A stretch of 64,000 nucleotides of DNA from Chrysoperla carnea (GCF_905475395.1 NC_058338.1:9004935-9068934), one strand, 5' to 3'. Counted from the stretch's first letter, positions 15,501-31,064 are shown. The notes: generated by a model from the sequence alone, not told the origin. Numbers and translations are program-made.

Positions 15501-18500
15501 GCGGTACCCCTCTGCTTTAAAAAAGATACAAGATACTTAAAAAATTATGAACACCTTTACTAAAATTTTGTTTCTACAACACATATTTATCAGCCCTACA
15601 AACCAAACTATTACCTAGGGAGAGGATTACCTTTTGTAGTTGGTTGTTCTACGGAAAATTGTGATACTGATTCATCGTCTTGACTATTTTCCTTGCTCGT
15701 CGATGATGTTACGTCCGCAGAACTGTCGTTATCAATTTTCATTTGTTCCAATTCTTTTAAGAGGTCAGATACGTTTGATTCTTCTTGTTTCATGACAGCC
15801 TCAAATGTATACTCGCATTTGTCATCCGATAACCTTTATATCGAAAATCGATACAAATTGTAAATGAATGTTATAAATAAATATTTTTTATCAGTGGCGG
15901 ATTTAAGGAAAAAAAGTCCAGTGGAAAACATAACTATAGTTTCAGCCCTTTCTCGAATTTTGTGCTCTACTCTCTAGTTTTTATCGAAAGTAACAGGTAG
16001 TTTTGAAGAAATTAATGTGTAGAAAATATTTTAAATCAATTTATTGAGCACTGACCGTACACTCCATTCGTTTTATACCAAGTATATTCCACCTATTAAA
16101 TCCGCCACTGTTGTTTATTCTAATTTTATTTTGAAAACCAACGTATTATTTATATAAAATAAAAAAATGAATATAAAACGTGATATAAACGCTCACCGTG
16201 AAGTAATTAAATAATTTCCATTTAACTGATACGTGGTTAACCAATGCCCAAGTTGAACAAGACGTGAAGCACGTAACTTATTCAATAAATCGGTTTCTTG
16301 TTTATAATCTTCAATGCTAAAATCTAATTTATTAAATGCTTTATCTAATGGTAAAAATCCTTGCAAATCGCGATCTTCAGGAAGTGGAATTTGTGTATCT
16401 TAAAATAAAATTAAAATAAATAATTACTCTGATTTAGAATTATATTCTCAATGTCACTTACATTTCTTTTCTTCAAAATCTTTAATTAATGGTTGAATTG
16501 AATTTAACAGCAAGCATAAACTTGGCCATATTTGTAGTCTGGATGCAAATTCGTTGCTTTCTAAATGTTTTGGATCTAACTTTATCCATTCCAAAATCAG
16601 TTTAACTATAAAAGAACAGTTTGTCAGCACATTTAATATTGTTTTTTTTTTCTTTAAATTTTCGATATCAAGATATTGAACAAACACGAATGAACAAAAG
16701 ATGTAATTTTGAAATGTGAACTTACTTGCTGGTAAGGAATGATATTCTAAAAGATTTGAAGACTGTAATGTATAAACTGGTAACAAAAATGCATTAAAAA
16801 ATCCTGCAATCAAATCTAAAACCAAATTTTTAATACGTTTCTCATCGATTGATAGTTGATCTTCAGTAAAATTTTCTGTGGCTTCCTTCAACGAATAAAA
16901 ATTGATGGCAAGCATTTGTAGGAGTCGATGACAACTGAAACTTTCTGTAGCGGCTAATGCTGTTAAGGTTGATGTTAAATTTTTAACCATAATTTCAGCT
17001 TTATTTAATTCACTGCCAGTTTGTAAAAGTCCATGTAAGTTTAAAAATTGGGTTGTATATTCAGTTACAGACATTTTTGTACGAGATTCAGAATTAGATC
17101 TACAACAAAAAATTTCACCAAAATAAAAACAGAATATGTAAACAAATTTAAGAGGCAAATATGATAAATTTAATTTGTAGAAGTCCACTTTATAATATCC
17201 TTTTTATACATTGATATTATCCTTTAATAATTTTATCATTTCCATATCTAATTCAGCGCTCAATCTTTTCGGTTACAGTAGAAAACACAAAATTATACTT
17301 ACGAATCATTAATCGCCATTTCTAAAGTTTTTGTTAAATTTGTTGCAGCTGGTGGGAATGGATGCGTTAACGATACACTTCTTATGTAATAAAATACTGT
17401 TGATAAACGATCGCCTCTACTTGCTTGAAGTAAAGCTAGTTGATTGTAAGGTTGACCGCTACTTGGTGATAGCAAAATTGCTTGCCTGAAAAATGTTTCA
17501 ATAAGTAACATATTCTTTTTTGACTGAAACATTACGTTTATGAATTCCGAAGAGTCAAAAAATTTTTATGGTTAATTTTGTTTTTATTATTTTATATAAA
17601 GGACCATCTTCTTTCTTTTAGGGAAATGAATTTCAGCCAAACTTTATATTTACTAATAGTCCTTGTTTCTTGATGAGAATAGATCAAAAGGATCAAAGGA
17701 GGAATAGACATAGGAAACGCAATAAGGGAATTCTTGGACGTAGTTAGAAAGGAAGAAAGAGACGGAAATGTAGTTTAAGAGAAAAGAATACAGCTATACA
17801 CGCCTAATTCGATCAACCGTTTGGCGGCGACTTTGCAGCTCGATGGTATTATCTCTATGGGAAAATCCATACTAACTTTAAACCCCTTAAATAATACTAA
17901 ATCCCGTAACCCCTTAAATAATACTAAATTTCCATAGTGTTCTTTTTTGAAGCTTCAGAAATAACAAAAATATTAAATAAATTTATTCATACTTGTAAAA
18001 ACTTTCTGCTTGTTTTCTTTGGTTTCTATAACGTGCAATATCTCCAAGATGTACAAGACAATACTGACAAATATACAAACAAGATGATCGTTGAGGTGGA
18101 ATCACTGGTTGATCAATAGATCGGCCAACTAAACTTCCATAAGCAACACCACGTCGACGAAATGGTAAATCCAATTGAAAGGCCTCACATAGTTCTTGAA
18201 ATAAGGTTAAATAAAAACCAGTTGCTGATTCTAAACACCATGCCAATAACGCTTGAAGTTCAGCCCGCTTAGGATTCTATTTATAACACATAAAATAGAA
18301 AAAAATGCTAAAACTGAACCTTTACCGAAATTTTTAACAAATATTAAATAGAAAATTTATTTATTTTAGTCTTCGTAAATACACTTTGGGCCTCTAGTGG
18401 TGCTTTATATCGAAGGCCCAGTGGGCAACTGCTCCTTTCATATCCATTAAATCCGCCACTGATAGTTAGCGTAAACATAATATTATCTAAGTTTTTTGAG

Positions 18501-20195
18501 CTTTTCTTGTATATTCTGAGAATCAGTAAATGAACGCAATCACAGAGTTAACCAAAAAACCAAAATATCCGCAGACTGGACTAACTTCATTAAATGCATT
18601 ACCATCCCGGGGATGAATGCAATTACAGGGGAAAACTATTAATTTTTCACCAGCTTCGTTAAAAATGCTTTAATTTGGTTTTTTATTGGATGGTCCAGGA
18701 GCTTTGTGTAAGAACAGTCGCTAAATATCTACTCCAAATTATTTTAACGTGAGATTCACGCTAGAAACGGTGCCATCTTAATGGCGGTAGAAAAGGTTAT
18801 AAACATTTATCTCTATGGTATTAACAAACAAATTCATAAAAATTTCCTTCTTATGTCATTTAATTATATGTTCTAAGCATGAAGGTTATAAAGAAGGAGA
18901 ACGATCGCTATGTACTAAAGCATTAGTGCACCTGTCCCTGAAAATTTGTAGAATTTATAGTTCATTTTCAGCCACCAGCCGCGCTGTCGTCGGTAAGTAG
19001 TATATTAGCGCACATACAGCCCGCATTTTATGATACAACTTAGCGATCCCAGCGCCTCACTTATTTTTTCAAAATATTGGGGACAATATTTTCTATTGCG
19101 ATCGTTCTCCTTCTTTATAACCTTCATGGTTCTAAGTATGGAGGGTAGAGAGCATGAATATAGGAATATTTTAAAAGGGATGGAGTATAACCGAGTGGGT
19201 TGAGTCTCACTCAGGGGAGAGAGGCAGGGTATCATTGTGTCTACTTTCTATTGGCCGGTAACTAGGTGCATGCTGAAAGTATGCTCAAAGTCTTCTTTAA
19301 GTGTTTTAGATTCGTTTGTAAGCATGAAGGAGGTGCACTCAGCCTTTGAAATTGAGGAGCTGATAAATGAAATTATCAGCGGAAAGGTGGTAAAACACAT
19401 ATATGGTATCACAATGGGCTCTATAGCCTAAGTGTGTTCTTCTTGGACAGCCAATATAACCTAACCTATCCTAACCTTAGTTTGCTTCTCTTGGATACAA
19501 TATTTAATAGCTGGTATCGCAATTATCGGCTAGGAAAATTCATGCTTCCCCTCAAAGTTAAATCTTAAAATATCTTTCATGTCTTTATGGACTTCAGAAC
19601 AATGTATGCATTTTTGAAAGTGTGCAAGAATGTGCTGCAACTCTACGTGCAACTACAATAGTCATATCGAAGATATAAAGCAGGAGGGCATATTCATTTA
19701 CTATAAAATATTTACACATAACAAATTGAGTACAGTTAAAATTGTTTTCTATTGTGTCTCAACTTTTGGAGGCCTTAACGAATTATTTGGAGAAGGCATT
19801 GACTAACCTTTTTATCTCGAGAAAGAAGTTGTAGAGTCGCAATATAATTTTTAAATCCGTGTGTCCACAGTTCCTGTTCAACTTTCTGATCCAAGGCATA
19901 ATCTAAATCCAAGACAAGCACTTGATGTAAGGCATTTGTTAATTCTTGTCGTGTACTCCATGTTGTCGAATCATTCAACAGTACATTCGTACAATTCCCT
20001 TTATCATTTTGTAAAGTTGCATTCGCATGAGCTGCTTGGGCTTTCAATACATCCGCCTTCCTAATAAAACACGAAGAAAAAATCAAAATTGTACAATGTA
20101 CCATAACCAAAAAAATTAAGGTAATAATATTTTAGAAAATTTAAAAAAATATATTTCACATACTTGAGAGCCTGTACTGCAGCTTTTAAAACCAT
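12536..20195 (-). CDS. SMG7: SMG7 nonsense-mediated mRNA decay factor
   Basis: SMG7 binds phosphorylated UPF1 through a 14-3-3-like domain and recruits deadenylation/decapping enzymes to nonsense mRNAs. Minus-strand exons: 20195-20164, 20060-19808, 18276-17993, 17485-17303, 17099-16726, 16605-16462, 16398-16197, 15833-15631, 14935-14658, 14558-13251, 12778-12536. All are in phase: 3504 nt, 1167 aa (human about 1,100-1,180). The N-terminal region has ADVLKAQAAHAN, LDYALDQKVEQELW, ESATGFYLTLFQELCEAF and CLVHLGDIARYRNQ, which includes the conserved phosphoserine-pocket arginine, then SSGQPYNQLALLQASRGD (TPR-like). LPEDRDLQGFLPLDKAF marks the end of the helical domain. Residues about 650-1090 are a Pro/Gln/Asn-rich tail in one 1.3-kb exon. 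The C-terminus GPGPSPLERLLEQQKQ matches the vertebrate SMG7 end. AATAAA lies about 50 nt past the stop. Introns hold LINE and MITE insertions. Confidence 0.95.
12994..13199. mobile_element. mariner-like MITE, 206 bp, TA target duplication
   Basis: Inverted ends CAGTGTGTCCCCGGATAGAGG and CAGTGTC(C)nGGATAGAGG are flanked by TA at 12992-12993 and 13200-13201. It lies in the last SMG7 intron. Non-coding. TA duplication suggests Tc1/mariner. Confidence 0.75.
15103..15500 (+). mobile_element. LINE fragment (RNase H C-terminal region)
   Basis: Within an SMG7 intron, on the opposite strand to SMG7. Translated pieces read RATLRRVVGFLTGHCRLN and, in another frame, MGISDDQTCITCMEE. This is the pattern of the RNase H and CxxC tail of I/R1/LOA-type non-LTR retrotransposons (GFLTGHC...L...MG...D..C..C...E). 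It is frame-broken and 5' truncated. The GC-richer sequence to 15500 is probably its 3' part. Confidence 0.6.
15892..16110. mobile_element. hAT-like MITE, 219 bp
   Basis: Ends are CAGTGGCGGATTTAA and its exact complement. The flanking 8-mers are TTTTTTAT (15884-15891) and TTGTTTAT (16111-16118), a 7/8 match, as expected for hAT. In an SMG7 intron. The right end of a related copy is seen at about 18390-18461. Confidence 0.85.
17796..17875. repeat. Fragment related to the 26865-27095 MITE
   Basis: Shares ACAGCTATACRCGC, ATCAA-CCGTTTG-CGG, CTTTGCAG and GRTATTATCT with the right half of the element in the SURF4 intron. In an SMG7 intron; the matching left end was not found. Confidence 0.5.
18390..18461. 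mobile_element. hAT-like MITE fragment (right end)
   Basis: ATTAAATCCGCCACTG at 18446-18461 is the same terminus as the element at 15892-16110. A clear left terminus is absent. In SMG7 intron 2. Confidence 0.5.
18878..19128. mobile_element. P-element-like MITE, 251 bp, 31-bp perfect TIRs
   Basis: Positions 18878-18908 and 19098-19128 are perfect inverted copies over exactly 31 bp, starting CATGAAGGTTATAAAGAAGG. They are flanked by a perfect 8-bp duplication GTTCTAAG (18870-18877 and 19129-19136). An 8-bp duplication with 31-bp terminal repeats beginning CATGA recalls the Drosophila P element (CATGATGAAATAAC). Superfamily is inference; hAT is the alternative. Perfect ends and duplication suggest a young insertion. 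No transposase inside. In SMG7 intron 2. Confidence 0.85.
19200..19487 (+). mobile_element. LINE 3'-end fragment with AACCT tail
   Basis: From about 19405 it matches the 3' end of the LINE at 37169-37501 (minus): GGTATCACAA, CTAAGTGTGT, ACAGCCA-T, then TAACCTAACCT. It is plus-strand in SMG7 intron 2, immediately after the P-like element. The upstream part (19237-19431) is open but not recognisable. Confidence 0.6.
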
Positions 20196-20529
20196 ATTGT
20201 CAAATCATGCTATCTAGAAAAATTGAAAAATATCCAAGATACAAAATTTTGATGACAGCAATGATCAGTGTATTGTCATTTAAAAATATCAATTTCATTC
20301 GAATCAAATTGTCAAAATCATGTATATTGTTTTACAAGAAAATTTTATAACTTTTGTACCATGAACATTTTCTAACGAAGAAATGTTCATAGTATTTCTA
20401 AAACGATCATTTCAAGTTATTTGAAAAATTATTAGTTGTAGTTTGAAATATATCAAACATCATTTCAAAAAATTTTGTGTTTATAAATTTAAAAAGAAAT
20501 TGGGGAAGTGTTTATTTTCTTCTATTTAA
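20196..20529. promoter_or_regulatory. 334-bp bidirectional promoter region SMG7/NUBPL
   Basis: The start codons of SMG7 (minus, 20195) and the proposed NUBPL first exon (plus, 20530) are 334 bp apart, so both promoters and 5'UTRs must fit here if the NUBPL start is right. The segment is AT-rich with no repeat insertion that I recognise. Confidence 0.55.
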
Positions 20530-22546
20530 ATGAACGTTTTTTCAATCGGAATAAGAAATATGTCCAATAAATATATGAGTAAATTGAGTATATTAAAAAA
20601 AATTATTGAAAAAACAGTAAGTAGTTATTTCGAAAATGTTTTATTTAAAGAATAAATAGGTTAGATTTTCGAATTCATTTAAAGTTCTCACACCACCTTC
20701 GTATGCAATATATTACATAATAAAACTACATTCGAGTTACATAATTTAAAAATTATAAATTCTTCAACTTAAAATTGATGTTTCAAGTTAAAGAGCCTGT
20801 AGTAGAAAAAGAACATTAAATTCACGGAGTATCCATCAATTTAAATCGGTGCTGCAGCTGCATGTATTCTACCGTACTTACACTCCATAATTCTCAAAAT
20901 TCAGTAACAATTTCGATTCACATCTGCTCACTCCAAAAATATTGTAATGAAGGTGCGTTTTACAAAGGTTTGACGATGCAATTATGAGCTTAAATCAAAT
21001 CGCAGTGCTTCGTAAATCGCGACTCCCCCCTTTTCCATTCTCCAACCTTCGCGACAGTTGCTCAATGATAATAAAAACTTCTCACCTGTTCCTTAATCCT
21101 TACCCTGCGTTACTCTGATGTGACTTAATCAATAATCATATTAAGTATTGCGTAAAATAACTTATAGCCGATTATCCAGAAACGGAAGAATTAAGTCTTT
21201 ATATGGAAACTTTTCCTTTCAAGCTAAATAATTTTTATTAAAAGATAATTAATTTTAGGCTAATTAAATATATATAAATAGAATTTCTAAATATAATTGT
21301 AATTTTAGAATTTTGCAGCAATTTTGATATCTTCACGTTGTACGTTTTATACGAAAGTAAAATGTTTAATTTTTAGCGGGTATTTTAAAAATTAAACCAG
21401 GATGTATTTTACAGGCTGGTCGAACACAATTATTACACAAAGGCCGGGAACAAATTTTGGAAGAAAAACGAAAAGAATTAATGGCCAAAGGTTTACCTAA
21501 GCGAAGGCCAATTGATGGGGTTAAAGATATTATTTTAGTATCTTCAGGGAAAGGTGGTGTTGGGAAAAGTACAGTTTCGGGTATGGTCTTTTTTAATATT
21601 GAGGAGATTGTTACCTTTTTTAAGGGCCGTAGTAGTTATCAATTTAATTAATTTTCATTATAAATATTACAGTGAATCTTGCGGTTTCTTTAAAAGAAAA
21701 ATTTACGACGAAAGAAGTAGGATTATTAGATGCGGATATTTTTGGGCCTTGCGTACCACTAATGATGAACGCTCAAGAAAAACCGTTTACAAATACAGAA
21801 GGAAAAATGTTACCCCTTCGAAATTGGGGTATAAAATGGTAAGATGAATTTAGATGCAATATTTTATTCATTATTTACAAATATTAAGATTTTTTGCAAT
21901 AATTATCAGTATTTCTATGGGTCAATTTGTTGAAAATGATAAAGCGGTTATATGGAGAGGTTTAATGGTAATGCAAGCATTAGAAACATTATTGCGGAAA
22001 GTGGAATGGGGTAATTTGGATTATTTAATAATTGACACCCCTCCAGGAACAGGAGATACACATTTGTCACTTATACAAAATATTCCAATATCTGGTAAAA
22101 ATACATTCGCTAAAATACTATAGCAAAGCTTTAGAAATATATTGATTACTCTCAAATTTTCTTATCTAGCTGTTGTAATGGTTACAACTCCACAAAAACC
22201 CAGTTTGCAAGTAACAGCACGTAGTATAGCAATGTTCAAAAAAATGAATGTAAACATTGCTGGTGTTGTTGAAAATATGTCACATGTTGTGTGTCCACAT
22301 TGCGGACACGATGCCAGCCCATATGGTAATGGAACAATAGAATTTTGTAAAGGACATGGCTTACCAATATTGGGCAGTATACCATTAGAATCTGATATCG
22401 CTACATCAACAGATATTGGAAAACCAATTGTAATTTCGAAACCTGATTCAGATGCATCGCATAAATTCCACTTAATTGCTGATCGTGTTGTGCAATATTT
22501 AAAAAAACAAACTAACCAAGCGGCTAAAACTGAAGAAACAACATAG
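20530..22546 (+). CDS. NUBPL: NUBPL/Ind1 mitochondrial P-loop Fe-S assembly factor for complex I
   Basis: Mrp/NBP35-family ATPase that delivers Fe-S clusters to respiratory complex I. Exons 20530-20616, 21415-21580, 21673-21838, 21910-22094 and 22170-22546 are in phase and give 326 aa (human 319). The deviant Walker A is GKGGVGKS at residues 74-81, with [12 protein letters not shown], a [11 protein letters not shown] block, [13 protein letters not shown] (Walker B/switch region) and the cluster-binding CPHC at Cys243 and Cys246. Exon 1 ([20 protein letters not shown]...) is inferred from its strong donor GTAAGT, correct phase and a basic, acidic-poor sequence suited to a mitochondrial presequence; it is the least certain part. 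Head-to-head with SMG7, tail-to-tail with SURF4. Confidence 0.93.
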
Positions 22547-22897
22547 TATAAACGTATTATCATCACGCATCGTTAAGTTTTCCACATCGTTCAATTTTTT
22601 ATAATAATTGTTATATTGTTTGAGAATATGATAAAGATGATTAATCGATAAATAACGATAGTAAAAACAAAAATTTTAATAAAAAAACTAAAAATAAAAA
22701 AAGATATGTTATTTTAAATATAATAATAAAATAAAGTCTAAATATATTCTGAAGTTTATTATTATTTTATTTCAGTTAATATTCGAGAGCATTTCTATCG
22801 AAATTCTTTTGCCTACTGTGATGATGTTTCTCGAACTTCAACTATTCTTAGCTTATACTATTCTGCTTTTTGTTTTTTCTTCGCCAAATCGAAGCCA

Positions 22898-22932
22898 CTC
22901 GAAGCGAAGGGGCCAAAACCCTTCGCTTCGAG
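22898..22932. repeat. Perfect 14-bp stem hairpin, GC-rich
   Basis: CTCGAAGCGAAGGG, a 7-nt loop, then the exact complement CCCTTCGCTTCGAG. It lies about 350 bp after the NUBPL stop in otherwise AT-rich DNA. It could be a foldback remnant or an RNA structure if transcription extends this far. Confidence 0.7.
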
Positions 22933-24162
22933 AACGCGGAAAAGGCTTACGCTTGAGGAATGAAATTTGCAACCTTCCTGAAATTACTAAGTAAAACTAC
23001 GCGTATATTTATAAGAAATAAAAAAAATCCAAAATATAAATTTCATATAACTTTTTATTTTCAAATTTTTAATAAAAAAATATTTTCAATAAACAAATTG
23101 TGATTGTGCTAAGAAAATTTAACATTTCAATAATATAGAAAATGAATTTTATTTTAAAAGAAAAATCCAATTATATTTTTGTTTTCGATGATAAAAAATA
23201 AAATAATTTAACATAAAAATATAAATTTTTTTTTTATAAAAAATAATTTGAACAATCCAATCAATCATTAAGAACTGCGTGCTATTGAATTTAAATGTTA
23301 AATATATAGGTAGGTATTTATGAAACACCCTATAGTAAGATTTAGCATAACGTAACGTTTTTATCGAATAAAATATGGCGAAAATTGATTCGCGTTATCC
23401 TAACTCATACTATAAAGTATTCTTAGATATATAAATTTACTGCCGCATTCATGTTTCTAAATTTGAAAAAATCCATGTACCAACAAAAAAAGAAATTAAC
23501 ATCATCTACTTTATAATAAAATCAAATAAAATTTGACAAAAACTATATACAACAAATTTTTATAAAATGGATAGAAAAGATAGTAACAATGAGACAAAGG
23601 GCCAGAACCTCTCACATCAGTGTATATCTGTGAGACAGATGATTTATGCTTACTCCACTCGAAATTACGGATTTCATAGAATGGCTTTACAGATTACACC
23701 ATCTTTTGGTTTCAATATGTTTGCCTGTTTGAAGAAGTTCTTGTGTTTCGTTAATATCACTACCCACATTATTTCCCATATAATAGTTTAATCAAATTAA
23801 GATGAATAAAAACAAACTATACTCTTTAATCCGAAATCGTTTTTCGGTAGAATAATTTTGTAAAGGTTAAAATGTTCTTTTTTCCTCAAAATAAGACTCC
23901 AAACTATGAAAGTATAAGGCTTTTAAACAAAATAACATGGAAGCAGTGTCCCATAATAAAAAACAACTTCAGTCAGATACGGGGCTGTGAAATTAGTATC
24001 ATGTTATATTGCAGTATCGTTTTCTTAGCAAATTTTTGATATAGATAGTAAATAAATTTAATTTTGGCCATAAATTTTGCGTGATCGAAATCCATTCGAA
24101 ATAAATTTTGCACTTTTGAATGTAAAAAAACTGCATAAAAACACAACAAACAATAAGTAATA

Positions 24163-24348
24163 TAGTAGAGTCTTGATAATCGGGATTTAATAAAAACCAG
24201 GACTGTTCGAATTACTGGAAGTATAGAAAAATGCATCTGTTTCCATTTTATGTGATTTAACCACAAAATATTCCTTTCCTTCTCACAGACTATTGAAACG
24301 ATATGGAAATGGCGAACGAAAAGTGTTCAGATAATCGAGACTCTACTG
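24163..24348. mobile_element. pogo/Tigger-like MITE, 186 bp
   Basis: Ends TAGTAGAGTCTTGATAATC and CAGTAGAGTCTCGATTATC are inverted and flanked by TA at 24161-24162 and 24349-24350. CAGTAGA..CTCGATTATC is the characteristic pogo/Tigger terminus. Interior is non-coding. Confidence 0.85.
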
Positions 24349-25046
24349 TATTTGTTTTAATCCATTCGCAAGGTTGTTTTTTTTTACTTTTCGGGAACAT
24401 ATATTTTTGTTTTTAAAATTTAACAAGCACATTTCGATCCCGAACAGAAAAAATAAGTCGAAGTTACTTAAATAAAAAACCACACTTACGACTGGACTAT
24501 ACATAAAATCCGTAAATAAAAAAAATTATTGATTAAAAATCCCAAATAGTTTTGAATTCCTTGGGCACGCTCAAATTAAAAAAAATTGCATTAACAAAGA
24601 GAATCTAAATTCAAGTTTAACATCGTCAGTCGTTAAATTCAAAACTGTTTGAAATTGTTAACTTCAAAATATTCCTTTTATCCTTTTAATAAAAAAAAAG
24701 TCTTAATAAAAGTATAATAGCAATTAAAATATGAATAGGATTTCTTTTAAAAATACTGTATTTATGATAATTAAGGAATAGATTTTAAGGGAGGGAATTA
24801 AAAGTATGTGATCAGAGGATTTAAGGGGGTATAATAATTTATGTCTTAAATTTCAAATAGGAAATTGATGTCATTTTAAAAAAAAACACACTTAAAATGT
24901 CTAAATTATGTGTTTTTATCACTTTTGAAGTCATGAACAAGCATGAAGTCAACAATATATAAGTTTTTAGGGTGTTTCAATCCATTTATTAGGAATGATG
25001 TGAGGTTTTGAAGTTGGATGGAATTTTTTTTATATTGTATTTTTCT

Positions 25047-29501
<4,455 letters not shown>

Positions 29502-30769
29502 TTTGAATCCCGAGACGATTTATCGATCTAGATCAATTCACCAATAACGAGTAAAAGTAAAAAAAAATTTCTCTAATGAGTCGTATTCATTATGTTGTGA
29601 TATAAAATTTTGTAAGTGATTTCAAGTTTCACTACTTAATTTATTTTAGTGATGTGTCTTTCGCTTCGTAACAATCACACAGTCAAGTACTATCATCTAC
29701 TTTCTTTTTATGTAACTAATTTTATTAGCGGGTTATTTCAATCTTTTTATTTGTTTTCATATCACTTTTTCATATTGATAATAATTTTATTAAACAGTTT
29801 GATCTTGTTGGAAATTTATTTTATGTTATATCTGTAAATAGACGTAAAATTAATAATAATAAATTTGTGTTATTAATCATTTACGTTAAAAGATTTTATA
29901 AACGTTTATTGATTGTCATCATGCATTCAAATATTGTTTATTTCATATAAACTGAATAGGATTCAATCGAATAAACTGACTTTCCAATTCATTCCGATTT
30001 TTTCTACTATACATAATTTTATGCCGTTTGTGTTTAAATATGAATAATATGGCTTTGAACTAATGTATACAGGGTGTTCTGTTATTGATAACAGAAAATT
30101 GTACCACTAAATTAAGCTTGTCAAGACAAATAGAAAAGCTCTATACCAAATTTCCATTTGAGGCCTGATGCAGAAGATGTGACTATGGGAAAATAGAAAG
30201 ATTTAAGAAAATTGGTATCCAATCGAGTGCGTTTTAATGCTTTTGGATTATGTTTTAAGAGGATAAGTAGATCCTTTAGTATTATTCTGGTAAAAAAGCG
30301 GCCAAAATTTAATGCCGAGTGTCTGACTTCTGGGTGAAGGTTCTCTGGATGTAAACGAAAAATATAATCTTAGAAAAAGCAAGATACGGAGACCCAACTT
30401 TTTTGAGAAATAAAATAAAAATTCAAAAATCTCTTGATTAAATAATTTTTAAACAGTATATGTTTATGTTTTCACGATTTTTATGAGTTCAAATTATCTG
30501 AAATAGACTATAGCTATCATTCCTGTATGACAATCAAGAAGTTAAAATACGTGCGAACGTTATCAACAAAAGATTATACATCAAAAAGCGAAATAGTTTT
30601 TAAAAAAAATAAACAAACGATTAATTTTTATCTGGATTTAATCAAATATCTTAAAGGTAATCAAACTCAATCAAAACAAAACTTGAAATTATTCAAATTA
30701 AATCAAAACAAAATTAAGTTAATAAATCATTGACATATTTCTAGAGACTTCTAGGTTAACTATTCCAAA
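29502..30769. promoter_or_regulatory. Divergent region SURF4/UBL5
   Basis: Contains both promoters. Around 30066 there is an ACAGGGTGTTCTG motif resembling the end of a DNA transposon, without a visible partner. The small open frames here are AT-rich and not protein-like. Confidence 0.45.
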
Positions 30770-31064
30770 ATGTTGGAAATTACCTGTAACGATCGACTTG
30801 GTAAAAAAGTTCGAGTTAAATGTAATCCAGATGATACAATTGGAGATTTAAAGAAACTAATTGCAGCACAAACTGGTACGAGATGGGATAAAATTGTATT
30901 AAAAAAATGGTATACCGTATTTAAGGATCATATTCAAGTAGCGGATTGTATCCTTTTCTAATTAGTTAAAATTTTAATAAGTTTTCTAAATTATATTTTC
31001 CTTAATTATGTTTACTTTAGATGAAATTCACGACGGAATGAATATCGAATTATATTATCAATAA
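30770..31064 (+). CDS. UBL5: Ubiquitin-like protein 5 (UBL5/Hub1)
   Basis: Ubiquitin-fold protein that binds spliceosomal factors non-covalently and modulates splicing; in worms and mammals it also acts in the mitochondrial unfolded-protein response. Exons 30770-30947 and 31021-31064 give 73 aa (human 73): [53 protein letters not shown], then [14 protein letters not shown]. It ends in the family's double tyrosine plus one residue instead of a diglycine, so it is not a conjugated ubiquitin. AATAAA at about 31137 follows the stop. The single 73-nt intron looks U12-type. Divergent from SURF4. Confidence 0.97.
30948..31020 (+). other. Candidate U12-type (minor spliceosome) intron in UBL5
   Basis: The donor is GTATCCTTTT, which matches the U12 5' splice-site consensus (RTATCCTTT) throughout. 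TTCCTTAAT at 30998-31006 matches the U12 branch site (TTCCTTAAY), with its adenines about 15 nt before the terminal AG. There is no strong polypyrimidine tract. Every other donor read in this window is of the GTAAGT/GTATGT (U2) kind. Confidence 0.88.

Larger units (their letters stand above)
22547..25046. other. Tail-to-tail gap NUBPL/SURF4
   Basis: AT-rich non-coding sequence. AATAAA-type signals follow NUBPL near 22725-22735. It contains the GC-rich hairpin at 22898-22932, a pogo-like MITE (24163-24348) and, near 24990-24985, an AATAAA on the minus strand about 60 nt past the SURF4 stop. No gene recognised. Confidence 0.5.

Noticed and set aside
30527-30733. 68-aa Lys/Asn-rich open frame before UBL5
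   Set aside because: Composition is what AT-rich DNA gives by chance and it lies in the UBL5/SURF4 promoter region.
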